Source: an uncultured Bacteroidia bacterium
Lineage (GTDB): Bacteria > Bacteroidota > Bacteroidia > Bacteroidales > ML635J-15
Direction: 5' to 3'
NCBI GenBank assembly: GCA_902776565.1
Contig: CACYQN010000001.1
Coordinates: 213,664 to 277,663, forward strand
DNA: 64,000 bases
Part shown: piece by piece, positions 36,329 to 44,805 of the stretch
Numbering within the stretch: position 1 is the first letter of the stretch
How the letters are laid out: each line of letters starts with the position of its first letter
The notes under the pieces: generated by a model
Seen by the model: the letters and a program-made list of their open reading frames with translations, nothing else
Databases searched by the model: none
What the model was told of the DNA's origin: nothing
Position numbers and translations under genes: made by a program

Positions 36329-37638
36329 TGGGAACTTTCAAGATAGAAGGAGGTCATCAGTTAAGTGGTGAGATTGTACCGCAGGGTGCCAAGAATGAAG
36401 CCTTGCAGGTGATTTGTGCAACTTTGCTCACGAGCGAAAGTGTAAAAATCAGCAATGTACCTAACATTTTGGATGTTAACAAGCTGATAGACTTGCTTAT
36501 AGCTATGGGCGTGAAGGTTACCCGTCATGGCAGTGGCGTTTATACGTTCAAGGCCGACGATGTTGACCTTGAATACCTTGAATCCGATGCCTTCCGTGCC
36601 GATGGTGCCGCTCTGCGTGGTTCGATAATGATTCTCGGTCCACTGCTGGCGCGTTTCGGAAAGGTTTTTATGCCTAAGCCGGGTGGCGATAAGATTGGTC
36701 GTCGTCGTTTGGATACGCACTTTATTGGTTTCCAAAAACTTGGTGCAAAGTTCAATTATAGTTTCGAAGAAAACTTCTATTCTCTTGAAGCCGAAAAACT
36801 CGAAGGCACTTATATTCATCTCGAGGAGGCTTCGGTGACTGGTACTGCCAACATCATTATGGCGGCAGTGAAGGCAAAAGGAGAGACTACAATTTACAAT
36901 GCCGCCTGCGAACCATATATCCAGCAGTTGTGCAAGCTGTTGAATAGGATGGGGGCAAAGATAACGGGAATCGGTTCCAATTTGCTTCATATCGAGGGTG
37001 TTGACGAATTCCACGGCGCAGAACATACCATTTTGCCCGATATGATTGAAATCGGAAGTTTCATTGGTATGGCGGCTATGACGGGTTCTGAACTGACAAT
37101 CAAGAATGTGCGCTACGATATGCTGGGAATAATTCCCGATTCGTTCCGCAGGCTGGGTATCAAGCTCGAACATATCAACGACGACATCTACATTCCGCAT
37201 CACGACCATTATCAGATAGAAAGTTTCATTGATGGTTCCATAATGAACATTTCGGATGCAATATGGCCGGGACTTACGCCCGACTTGCTGAGTGTTTTCC
37301 TTGTTGTGGCAACACAGGCAAAGGGCAGTGTGCTGATTCACCAGAAGATGTTCGAGAGCCGTCTGTTCTTCGTTGATAAGCTGATTGATATGGGCGCACA
37401 GATTATACTTTGCGACCCGCACAGGGCTACTGTCATTGGCCTTGACAATCAGATAAGGCTTCGCGGTACTACGATGAACTCGCCCGATATTCGAGCAGGT
37501 ATGGCTTTGTTGATTGCTGCAATGTCGGCGCAGGGTTCAAGCATAATCAGGAACATTGAGCAGATTGACCGTGGTTACGAAAATATTGATGTACGCCTGA
37601 ACAAGTTGGGCGCAAAAATAGAACGAATAAATTATTGA
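36328..37638 (+). CDS. murA: UDP-N-acetylglucosamine 1-carboxyvinyltransferase MurA (Asp active-site variant)
   Basis: First committed step of peptidoglycan synthesis: transfers enolpyruvate from PEP to UDP-GlcNAc in the cytoplasm. 436 residues; Lys22-Asn23 in PQGAKNEAL are the usual substrate-binding pair. The active-site loop reads MPKPGGDKIGRRRLDTHF, with Asp121 where E. coli has Cys115. Asp at this position is known from Mycobacterium and Chlamydia and makes the enzyme insensitive to fosfomycin, which alkylates the Cys. Other family features present: GTANIIMAAVKA, DRGYENIDVRLNKLGA at the end. It overlaps the DUF4290 gene by 1 bp and precedes a thioredoxin-like gene by 4 bp. Confidence 0.96.
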   Translation: MGTFKIEGGHQLSGEIVPQGAKNEALQVICATLLTSESVKISNVPNILDVNKLIDLLIAMGVKVTRHGSGVYTFKADDVDLEYLESDAFRADGAALRGSIMILGPLLARFGKVFMPKPGGDKIGRRRLDTHFIGFQKLGAKFNYSFEENFYSLEAEKLEGTYIHLEEASVTGTANIIMAAVKAKGETTIYNAACEPYIQQLCKLLNRMGAKITGIGSNLLHIEGVDEFHGAEHTILPDMIEIGSFIGMAAMTGSELTIKNVRYDMLGIIPDSFRRLGIKLEHINDDIYIPHHDHYQIESFIDGSIMNISDAIWPGLTPDLLSVFLVVATQAKGSVLIHQKMFESRLFFVDKLIDMGAQIILCDPHRATVIGLDNQIRLRGTTMNSPDIRAGMALLIAAMSAQGSSIIRNIEQIDRGYENIDVRLNKLGAKIERINY

Positions 37639-37642
37639 TATT

Positions 37643-38317
37643 ATGAAAAAATTGGTGTTTTTGGCTTTTGCCATAATGATTTCATTTGTTGCAAGTGCGC
37701 AAAAAGTTGGCATTAATGTTGGCGACATTGCCCCCGAGATTAGTTTGCCTACGCCTAACGGAGATACTGTCAAGTTGTCGTCGTTGCGCGGAAAAATGGT
37801 CCTGATAGATTTTTGGGCTTCGTGGTGCGGACCTTGCCGCAAGGAGAACCCTAATGTAGTAAAGGCATACAATGCTTATAAGGATAAGTATTTCCAGGCT
37901 GGCGATGGTTTTACCGTGTATGGCGTGTCGTTGGACAAGTCGGCTGAGAACTGGGTTAAGGCTATTGAAACAGATAAACTTACGTGGACAAATGTCAGCG
38001 ATTTGCAGTACTGGAATTCTGTGGCTGGACGAATGTATCAGGTTAATAGCATTCCGTGCAATTTCCTGATTGATGGCAACGGTGTGATTGTCGGCAAGAA
38101 TCTGCGTGGCGAGGCGCTTGAGCAGGCTTTGGAAAAATATATTTTTCGTCCGGTAAAGTCTTTCGAGGAGGCACTTACAATGCTTAGGACTCAGTTGAAT
38201 GCCTTGAAGGAAATACAGCAGATGGATGAATTCTCGAAGGAAATTTCAAAAATGGAGAAGGACATAAACGAAATACAGTCCTTGCTTGATGGAATGAAGA
38301 AAAAACTTGAAAAATAG
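37643..38317 (+). CDS. Exported TlpA/ResA-like thioredoxin-fold protein
   Basis: 224 residues with signal peptide MKKLVFLAFAIMISFVASAQ. The AhpC/TSA-thioredoxin fold follows: VGDIAPEISLPTPNGDTVKLSSLRGK in pieces, then FWASWCGPCRKENPN with Cys62/Cys65, VYGVSLDKSAENW, and NSIPCNFLIDGNGVIVGKNLRG with the cis-Pro loop SIPCNF. The C-terminal 55 residues are a Lys/Glu-rich helix likely to form a coiled coil (FSKEISKMEKDINEIQSLLDGMKKKLEK in part). Probably a periplasmic thiol-disulfide reductase. Starts 4 bp after murA, so likely the last gene of the DUF4290-murA operon; a terminator follows at 38337. Confidence 0.88.
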   Translation: MKKLVFLAFAIMISFVASAQKVGINVGDIAPEISLPTPNGDTVKLSSLRGKMVLIDFWASWCGPCRKENPNVVKAYNAYKDKYFQAGDGFTVYGVSLDKSAENWVKAIETDKLTWTNVSDLQYWNSVAGRMYQVNSIPCNFLIDGNGVIVGKNLRGEALEQALEKYIFRPVKSFEEALTMLRTQLNALKEIQQMDEFSKEISKMEKDINEIQSLLDGMKKKLEK

Positions 38318-38336
38318 TAATTGTAATCGAATAGTA

Positions 38337-38372
38337 AAGAAGGAAGGTCTTTATGATTTTCCTTCTTTTTTT
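38337..38372 (+). terminator. Rho-independent terminator after the thioredoxin-like gene
   Basis: AAGAAGGAA (38337-38345) pairs with TTCCTTCTT (38359-38367), followed by a T-run. It ends the murA operon 20 bp after the stop. Confidence 0.8.
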
Positions 38373-38417
38373 GTACTGCTGTAAATGAAAAAAGCACGAC
38401 TTTCATCGTGCTATTTG

Positions 38418-38490
38418 TGACCAATTGGGGACTTGAACCCCAGACCCCCTGCTTAAAAGGCAGGTGCTCTACCTGCTGAGCTAATTGGTC
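38418..38490 (-). tRNA. trnK: tRNA-Lys (anticodon TTT)
   Basis: Minus-strand cloverleaf of 73 nt. Acceptor stem GACCAAT pairs with ATTGGTC, discriminator A; D-arm TAGCTCAGCAGGTAGAGCA; anticodon stem CCTGC/GCAGG with loop CTTTTAA, anticodon TTT; T-arm GGGGTTCAAGTCCCC. The 3' CCA is not encoded. It sits alone in the 422-bp gap 38318-38739. The rest of that gap, beyond the terminator and this tRNA, is AT-rich leader for the protease gene with no clear -7 box. Confidence 0.97.
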
Positions 38491-38739
38491 AGTCCTCCCA
38501 ATATTTGGGACTGCAAAAGTACAGTAAAAAATTGTAATGACAAATTTTTTCGCTAAAAAAATGCGTTAAAATGATAGTTTGGACGAAATGGCTTGAAAAT
38601 TATATTGATGCGGAATATTTTTCCAACAATTACAGGCAACCTTTTACGAAAAAAAACGTTGAAAAAATTGGCAAGAATGATTTAGTTTGAAAACTTTTTC
38701 TTAAATTGCACCGTTTTTACTAACATAAAAATTATTAAA

Positions 38740-41700
38740 ATGAAGAAGGTATTAATATTCGTTTTAACTTTTGCAGCATTGCTGCTGGCTAATGCGGTTT
38801 ATTCTCAGAATCAACCATTTAGCTTTAAGAATTCGGAACTTTTGTCAGAGATTGATAATGTGGTAGTGGCAGCACCTGATATGGTTCAGATTATGAACGA
38901 GGACGCTTCGGACGAGAAGAATGGCGAAATGTACAAGGTCGCACGAATCCTCGATGTCAATATGAATATGGATAATTGCGGTACTACGGATGTGCTTGCC
39001 GACGGAACTAAGGTTTGGCGTGTACGAATTGTCTCCGAAGGTGCTTTGGCATTAAAGGTTTTGTGCCCGGAATTTTACATTCCGAATGGCGCAGAGTTGT
39101 ATCTGTATAACGAAAACAGGCAGCAGGTCGTAAAGGTTGATGCAAGCAACAATCCTAAGTATGATACATATTATTCGCCCAAGATGATTCAGGGCGATGC
39201 CTTGTATATGGAATATGTACAGCCTGCATCGGTTGTCGGTGCGCCGGTTATAAAGATGGACGGTTTGTGCTATTTTTATCGTGGCGTTGACGCTTATGTA
39301 GGTTATTATGCCAATAAGAGGCAGACTGGTTTCGGTTCTTCTGAAAGTTGCGAGGTAAATATTAATTGTACCGTAGGTTCCAGTTGGCAGACACAGAAAA
39401 AAGGTGTTGCCGAAATTGCTATCATTTCTGGTATGTCTGTCGGATTCTGTACAGGTACGTTAGTAAACAACACTGCTAACGATGGAACTCCATATTTCCT
39501 TACTGCCGACCACTGTGGTGGTGTTGACGCTGCAGGTTCAATGTCAAGATGGGAATTTAACTTTAATTTTGAAGCATCGGGATGTTCAAATCCGACGAGT
39601 GAGCCAAATTATGATGTAGTTACCGGTTGTACATTGAGAGCAAGGCCATCTGGTGCACAATCGTCGGGAACCGACTTCTTATTGCTGGAATTGAATACTA
39701 CAGAAGACCATCTTGGAGAGATTGGTGCTTACTATAACGGATGGGACAGAAGCACTACTGGTTCTATGTCTGGTGCTTGTATTCATCATCCATCAGGAGA
39801 TATCAAGAAAATATCATTCTATACAGAGCAGTTGGTAGCTCAGACGTATAGCAATAGCAATACACAAAATGGTCACTGGTGGGCTAAATGGCAGAACAAT
39901 AACAACGACATTACAGGTGTAACCGAACCAGGTTCTTCTGGGTCACCTCTGTTCAGTACGAACAAATTGGTTGTTGGTACTTTGACAGGTGGTTCTTCTA
40001 ATTGTAGTGCTACTGGTCAAAACCGTAGCGATATGTATGGTCGTTTCGACTTGCACTGGGAAAATGGCGGTACATCAAACGCAAACAGACTGAAACCTTG
40101 GCTCGACCCGAACAACACTGGCGCAGAAACTTGTGAAGGCCGTTTCCCAGGTTCGGGAACAGACCCGAATCCGCCAGACCCAAATACTTTGACTGCCGAT
40201 TTTACTGCTAATCCAACAACTGTTGAGAGAGGCGGAACAGTCGCTTTCCGCGATGCTTCTACAGGTAATCCTACTTCGTGGTCGTGGATATTCCAAGGCG
40301 GTAATCCTTCGACTTCAACTTCGCAGAATCCAAGCGTTGTCTATCAGAATCCTGGTACTTACAATGTTACGCTGACAGTTTCCAATGCTAACGGTGAGGA
40401 TACCAGAACCAAGAATGCTTACATAACGGTGTCTGAAAATGGTAATGTTCCTGACCCCAACGGCGAACTTTCGGCTGCTTTCGTTGCTTCGTCGTACAAT
40501 ATTACTATAGGTGAATGCATTAACTTCACCGATAGGTCGTCGGGTTCGCCAACATCGTGGACTTGGACTTTCCAGGGAGCAGAAACTGTAACATCCAACC
40601 AGCAGAATCCTACAAATATTTGCTATAATACTCCTGGTGCATACAATGTTACGCTTTATGTGCAGAATGCCGATGGCGACTACGATTCTGAAGTTTGCGA
40701 AGGTTGCATTATTGTCGAGAACAACCCGACATTGCCAATAGCTGATTTCGAGGCTAACATCACCGTAATTCCCGTCGGTGGCGTAGTAAGGTTCACAAAC
40801 CTTTCGCAGAATGGTCCGTTCGACCAGTGGGCTTGGCATTTTTATGGTGGAACACCTGAAACTTGTTCCGACTCTGTGCCGCCTGTAATTGCATATAATG
40901 AAGTCGGTACATACAATGTTGAACTTAGATGTCGTAAGACTAATGGTATTCAGGATATTGAGTTGAAGGAGAATTATATAAAGGTTGTGCCGCAGTCCGA
41001 CCAGCGTCCCGAAGCAAACTTTACGTCAAACAAGACCTTGATAAGACCAGGCGAAACAGTTGAGTTTATCGACCTTAGCACTGCAAATCCGTATAGGTGG
41101 AACTGGGTGTTTGAAGGTGGTACGCCTGCAGCTAGCAATCAGCCCAATCCTTCTGTGGTATATACAACTGAAGGTACTTACAATGTCAAGTTGACCGTAT
41201 CTAATAATATAGGTGCTGACGAAATCACAAAGGAAATGTATATTGTTGTTTCTGCTACCGACCCGTGTACAGAGCCACCTGTAGCCGACTTTACTGCAGT
41301 AAACAGAAACATTGCATACGGAACAGAAGTCTTCTTTGAGAATCTTTCAACCAATGGCGTAGCATATTCCTCATGGACATTTGAGGGCGGTTCGCCACGA
41401 ACTTCAACAGAATTCTCACCGACAAGCGGTGTCCGCTATTCAACACCTGGAATTTATGATGTAACATTGCTGGTTTCTAATTCATGCGGTTCGTCAACTA
41501 TCACAAAGGAACGTTATGTTTATGTATTTAATAGTGGAGTAGCATCGTACTGCGATACATTGAGCAATGTTTCGACAGGTGATGTGATTGGCGGAAAGTC
41601 GGTTTCTGGAACTTGGGGCTACTATGCTGGACAGAACGGAAAGAAGATAAAGGGCTATGCTGATTATTTCAATACATATACGTTTACTCAGGTAGAGGCA

Positions 41701-42360
41701 TTGCTTGTTCCTGTCACTCAGGCGGTTTATGGTTCTACTGATGCATCCGTTAGATTCTATGTATGGGCTGATGATAATGGTAAGCCGGGTGAAGAACTTG
41801 GCAACAAGAAGGTGCTTATTAGGAATCTGTCTGCAAATCAGACCAATGTTGTGAGATTCAATGAGCCAGTCCTTGTAAATGGTCCGTTCCATGTAGGTTT
41901 CAAGGTTAATTATACCGACAGCGACAACGATGATGTAAGCGATGACTTGTTTGTTGTTCCTGTTGTAACCAACAGACCTGCTAATGGCTTGAATACAATG
42001 TCGGTATTGAAGAACAACGTATGGTATTCGACACCTGAATTCTTGTCGTTCAACACTACCTTGCCAATCGAGCCGGTATCGTGCCTGACAGGCATTGAGG
42101 AACTTGAAGCCGAAGAAAATGCAATAGATGTATATCCTAACCCGACAACTGGCTTGCTCAACATTTCGTTCGGCAATGCTGAAACTGAAGGTTACAGCGT
42201 TGAAATCTACGATGCTCTCGGCAGATTGGTTTCATCAGAAAATGTAAGCGCATCCGATAATCACTCAATGGATATTTCGGCTTACCCCGAAGGCTTGTAC
42301 ATTGTTAGGATTAGCACTCCTGCATTTGTTGCAAACAAGAAGATTATGTTGACAAAATAA
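38740..42360 (+). CDS. T9SS-exported lysyl-endopeptidase-like S1 protease with five PKD domains
   Basis: 1,206 residues; signal peptide ending NAVYSQ. A propeptide (about 25-200) is followed by a trypsin-fold domain related to Achromobacter lysyl endopeptidase: CTGTLVNNTANDG, FLTADHC (His258), SGTDFLLLEL (Asp312) and TEPGSSGSPLF (Ser400 as nucleophile), plus multiple Cys. Five PKD domains fill about 485-935, each with a W.F.GG...S....P...Y..PG.YNVTL pattern, for example SWSWIFQGG and GTYNVTLTVSN. A further beta-domain of about 150 residues precedes the sorting domain (VYPNPTTGLLNISFG ... YPEGLYIVRISTPA). Predicted as a secreted or cell-surface endoprotease; Lys specificity is only suggested by family. 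A terminator follows at 42383. Confidence 0.9.
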   Translation: MKKVLIFVLTFAALLLANAVYSQNQPFSFKNSELLSEIDNVVVAAPDMVQIMNEDASDEKNGEMYKVARILDVNMNMDNCGTTDVLADGTKVWRVRIVSEGALALKVLCPEFYIPNGAELYLYNENRQQVVKVDASNNPKYDTYYSPKMIQGDALYMEYVQPASVVGAPVIKMDGLCYFYRGVDAYVGYYANKRQTGFGSSESCEVNINCTVGSSWQTQKKGVAEIAIISGMSVGFCTGTLVNNTANDGTPYFLTADHCGGVDAAGSMSRWEFNFNFEASGCSNPTSEPNYDVVTGCTLRARPSGAQSSGTDFLLLELNTTEDHLGEIGAYYNGWDRSTTGSMSGACIHHPSGDIKKISFYTEQLVAQTYSNSNTQNGHWWAKWQNNNNDITGVTEPGSSGSPLFSTNKLVVGTLTGGSSNCSATGQNRSDMYGRFDLHWENGGTSNANRLKPWLDPNNTGAETCEGRFPGSGTDPNPPDPNTLTADFTANPTTVERGGTVAFRDASTGNPTSWSWIFQGGNPSTSTSQNPSVVYQNPGTYNVTLTVSNANGEDTRTKNAYITVSENGNVPDPNGELSAAFVASSYNITIGECINFTDRSSGSPTSWTWTFQGAETVTSNQQNPTNICYNTPGAYNVTLYVQNADGDYDSEVCEGCIIVENNPTLPIADFEANITVIPVGGVVRFTNLSQNGPFDQWAWHFYGGTPETCSDSVPPVIAYNEVGTYNVELRCRKTNGIQDIELKENYIKVVPQSDQRPEANFTSNKTLIRPGETVEFIDLSTANPYRWNWVFEGGTPAASNQPNPSVVYTTEGTYNVKLTVSNNIGADEITKEMYIVVSATDPCTEPPVADFTAVNRNIAYGTEVFFENLSTNGVAYSSWTFEGGSPRTSTEFSPTSGVRYSTPGIYDVTLLVSNSCGSSTITKERYVYVFNSGVASYCDTLSNVSTGDVIGGKSVSGTWGYYAGQNGKKIKGYADYFNTYTFTQVEALLVPVTQAVYGSTDASVRFYVWADDNGKPGEELGNKKVLIRNLSANQTNVVRFNEPVLVNGPFHVGFKVNYTDSDNDDVSDDLFVVPVVTNRPANGLNTMSVLKNNVWYSTPEFLSFNTTLPIEPVSCLTGIEELEAEENAIDVYPNPTTGLLNISFGNAETEGYSVEIYDALGRLVSSENVSASDNHSMDISAYPEGLYIVRISTPAFVANKKIMLTK

Positions 42361-42382
42361 CATAAAACATTAAGCGAATTTG

Positions 42383-42421
42383 GAAACTTCCGACTATCTT
42401 TGTGGTCGGAAGTTTCTTTTT
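42383..42421 (+). terminator. Terminator whose loop is a -7 promoter box
   Basis: GAAACTTCCGAC (42383-42394) and GTCGGAAGTTTC (42405-42416) form a perfect 12-bp stem followed by TTTTT. The 10-nt loop is TATCTTTGTG, which contains an exact TAnnTTTG -7 box (42395-42402). The next ATG is at 42422, immediately after the T-run. It ends the protease gene and may also start transcription of the substrate-binding lipoprotein. Confidence 0.8.
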
Positions 42422-43483
42422 ATGAAAAGGTTGATATTCATATTGTTGGTATTTTCTATGCTGTATTCCTGCAAGGATTACAGACAGGAAAAGAGCGTAG
42501 TTGAGGGAAACCGCTACTCGCAGAACTTTGGAATTGTGGCTACCGACGATGGCTACGATGTCACACTTACGCGCAATAACCGCGTTTTGCATCTCTCGCG
42601 CGAGAAGTCCGATTCTGCAATACAAATCCCAATTCGCAGTGCAGTCTGCTTCTCGACAACGCATACGGCTTTCATTTCGCAGTTGGGCGAGGCTTCGTCG
42701 ATAACGGGGCTGAGCGGTACGGAATATGTGTGCGACCCTGTTGTAGTGAAGATGATTCGCGATGGCAAGATTAAGGAAATCGGTTACGACAAACAACTCG
42801 ACATGGAGCGCATTATCTCGCTGAAGCCAGATGTTGTTTTTGCATACGGTATTGACAACGAGTCGATTTCGGGTTTTCAGAAGCTTGAACGAATTGGCAT
42901 TCCGATTGTCATAGTTGACGACTATCTGGAACCGCGTCCGTTGGGCAGGACAGAATGGATGAAATTTTTCGGCTGCTTCTACGACAAGCTTGAATTGGCT
43001 GAACATTATTTCGACAGCGTTGAAAATCGTTACAACGAAATAAAGGCTATGCCTACCGATAAAAGCCCGAAGGTGCTTGTAAGTTTGCCGTGGAAAGGGA
43101 CTTGGTGGGTGCCGGGTGGCAACAGTTTCTTCGCCAATTTTGTAAAAGAGGCTGGTGGCCAGTATGTCTTCGACAACGAATCTACCGAGAGCCTTCCGTA
43201 TTCAATCGAGCAGGTTTTCCTTATGGCAAGCGACGCCGAGGTGTGGCTCAATACAAACGAGAAGACCAAGCGTTCGCAAATCCTTGATGTGGATTCGCGC
43301 CTTGAGAACCTTGCTCCGTACAAGAATGCACGCATTTACAATAACAACAAGATTACCAGCGAATACGGCGGAAGCGACTTCTGGGAGTCGGGCATTGTGC
43401 ATCCCGACATAATCCTGCAGGACTTGCGCAAGATTTTCACGGAGGACGACGCCGATTTGCATTATTATAGGAAATTGGAGTAA
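42422..43483 (+). CDS. ABC transporter substrate-binding lipoprotein (iron-siderophore/heme/cobalamin type)
   Basis: 353 residues from the ATG at 42422; lipoprotein signal MKRLIFILLVFSMLYSC with Cys17. The mature protein is a class III (BtuF/FecB-like) binding protein: VCFSTTHTAFISQLGEASSITGLSG, DMERIISLKPDVVFAYG, IPIVIVDDYLEPRPLGRTEWMKFFG in pieces, then KVLVSLPWKGTWWVPGGNSFFANFV and DFWESGIVHPDIILQDLRKIF. It would be anchored at the periplasmic membrane and hand its ligand to the permease and ATPase encoded downstream (43783-45521). Ligand not decidable from sequence. Between it and the permease lies the R3 repeat, an unusual interruption of an operon of this kind. Confidence 0.87.
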   Translation: MKRLIFILLVFSMLYSCKDYRQEKSVVEGNRYSQNFGIVATDDGYDVTLTRNNRVLHLSREKSDSAIQIPIRSAVCFSTTHTAFISQLGEASSITGLSGTEYVCDPVVVKMIRDGKIKEIGYDKQLDMERIISLKPDVVFAYGIDNESISGFQKLERIGIPIVIVDDYLEPRPLGRTEWMKFFGCFYDKLELAEHYFDSVENRYNEIKAMPTDKSPKVLVSLPWKGTWWVPGGNSFFANFVKEAGGQYVFDNESTESLPYSIEQVFLMASDAEVWLNTNEKTKRSQILDVDSRLENLAPYKNARIYNNNKITSEYGGSDFWESGIVHPDIILQDLRKIFTEDDADLHYYRKLE

Positions 43484-43509
43484 GAGTTCGCTGAGTTATA
43501 ATTTTCAAC

Positions 43510-43517
43510 TAAATTTG
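43510..43517 (+). promoter_or_regulatory. -7 promoter box TAAATTTG upstream of repeat R3
   Basis: Matches TAnnTTTG after the lipoprotein stop. It may be the original promoter of the permease gene, now separated from it by R3, or of a lost small gene whose start ATG is at 43523. Confidence 0.3.
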
Positions 43518-43555
43518 CACTTATGTATTACCAGATAAAGGAACAAAATGATTCT

Positions 43556-43743
43556 GTCATTACTCGCAAGCTTCGTGCGCTAAAGGGGCCGCAAGTTAGA
43601 ACAATAACGCGAAACGGAACGGGGAGCGTAATATTGTTCAACTGTGCGGAATCTCCTATGGAAACTATTTCAGAAGGAGATTCCGTACAGACAGGCTCAC
43701 AAGGCTCATTCTTGCGCCTGTTCGCTTTGTCTTACGGAATGAC
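43556..43743. repeat. MITE-like repeat R3, inverted relative to R1
   Basis: The clear match starts at CCGCAAGTTAGAACAATAACG (43589) and ends at the terminal GGAATGAC (43743). It keeps GGAACGGGGAGCGTAATATT, GTGCGGAATCTCC (43656 on) and GGAGATTCCG. A GTCATT at 43556 could be the outer end, giving 188 bp as in R1 and R2. The 87-codon frame across it (43523-43786) is not considered a gene. R3 fills most of the 299-bp gap between the lipoprotein and permease genes. Confidence 0.65.
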
Positions 43744-43782
43744 GGGTAGTATGATGCCATGGAAATATAAAACTTTGGAAAA

Positions 43783-44805
43783 TTGAACCGCAGTTTGTCA
43801 TATATTATAAAGTATGCTTTGATAATTTTCGCGCTGATAGCGTTGGCAATTCTTGATGTCTGCACTGGTTCAAACAAAATACCGTTGTCGGATATTATGG
43901 ACTACATTTTCGGCAGTTCTGATATGTCTGTCGATTACCAGTTTACCATCCGCGAGTTCCGTTTGGCGCGACTTATTACGGCTATGATTGCAGGTGCTGC
44001 GCTGTCGGTGTCGGGTTTGCTGATGCAGACAATTTTCCGAAATCCGCTTGCTGGTCCGTATGTGCTTGGCATTAGCAATGGCGCCAGTTTGGGCGTGGCT
44101 GTTATTGTACTCGGAAGCGGTATGTTTTTGCCGTCGGCGGATGTGTCGAACTTTGCAATACTCATTGCTGCCGGTCTTGGCGCTGCCGCCGTGCTGATGC
44201 TTATTCTCGCCGTGAGCCTTCGCGTGAGGGACATTCTGAGCATACTTATCGTTGGTATTCTCGTGTCGGGCGTGGTGGCTTCGGTGGTGAATGTAATGCA
44301 GTTTTTCTCAAACGAGGTCAATGTAAAGTCGTATGTCGTGTGGACAATGGGCAGCCTCGACTCGGTGTCGTTCAACGATTCGGTTGTGCTGATACCCGTG
44401 TGCCTGATAATGTGCGCCGTGCTGTATATGTTTTCCAAGAAACTCAACATACTGCTTCTTGGCGAGCAGTTTGCCGTGAGTATGGGACTTAACATAAAGT
44501 GGTTGCGCGTTATTATATTTATAGGTGTAAGCGTGCTTACGGGTGCTGTTACCGCTTTCTGCGGACCGTTGGGCTTCATCGGACTTGCTGTGCCGCACAT
44601 TTCGAGGTGGATTTTCAACACTTCCGACCATTTTGTGCTTGTGCCGGCTTCGATGATACTTGGCGCGGCCTTCCTGCTGTGTGGCGATATTCTTTCGCAT
44701 ACGCTTTATTCTCAGGGTGTTCTGCCGATTAATGCTGTGATTTCGATTCTTGGTGCGCCTTTCATTATTTGGATTGTATTTAAAAATCAGCGGACAGTGA
44801 TATGA
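43783..44805 (+). CDS. FecCD-family ABC transporter permease
   Basis: 340 residues, about nine to ten membrane helices, with the FecCD hallmarks FRLARLITAMIAGAALSVSGLLMQ in pieces, FRNPLAGPYVLGISNGASLG, and the coupling region GPLGFIGLAVPHISRW. It forms the membrane channel of the siderophore/heme/B12-type importer with the flanking lipoprotein and ATPase. The start is a TTG at 43783: an in-frame TAA at 43768 blocks any upstream ATG and the next internal ATG is well inside the first helices. The weak start may reflect the nearby R3 insertion. The stop overlaps the ATPase start by 4 bp (ATGA). Confidence 0.88.
   Translation: MNRSLSYIIKYALIIFALIALAILDVCTGSNKIPLSDIMDYIFGSSDMSVDYQFTIREFRLARLITAMIAGAALSVSGLLMQTIFRNPLAGPYVLGISNGASLGVAVIVLGSGMFLPSADVSNFAILIAAGLGAAAVLMLILAVSLRVRDILSILIVGILVSGVVASVVNVMQFFSNEVNVKSYVVWTMGSLDSVSFNDSVVLIPVCLIMCAVLYMFSKKLNILLLGEQFAVSMGLNIKWLRVIIFIGVSVLTGAVTAFCGPLGFIGLAVPHISRWIFNTSDHFVLVPASMILGAAFLLCGDILSHTLYSQGVLPINAVISILGAPFIIWIVFKNQRTVI

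Noticed and set aside
36361..37422. A 353-codon open frame on the minus strand
   Set aside because: It lies entirely antisense to murA, whose protein is clearly conserved; the frame is a by-product of codon usage and has no recognisable motif.
43523..43786. An 87-codon frame with an upstream -7 box
   Set aside because: Most of it is repeat R3, and the first 20 residues match nothing I know. At best it is the remnant of a small gene.
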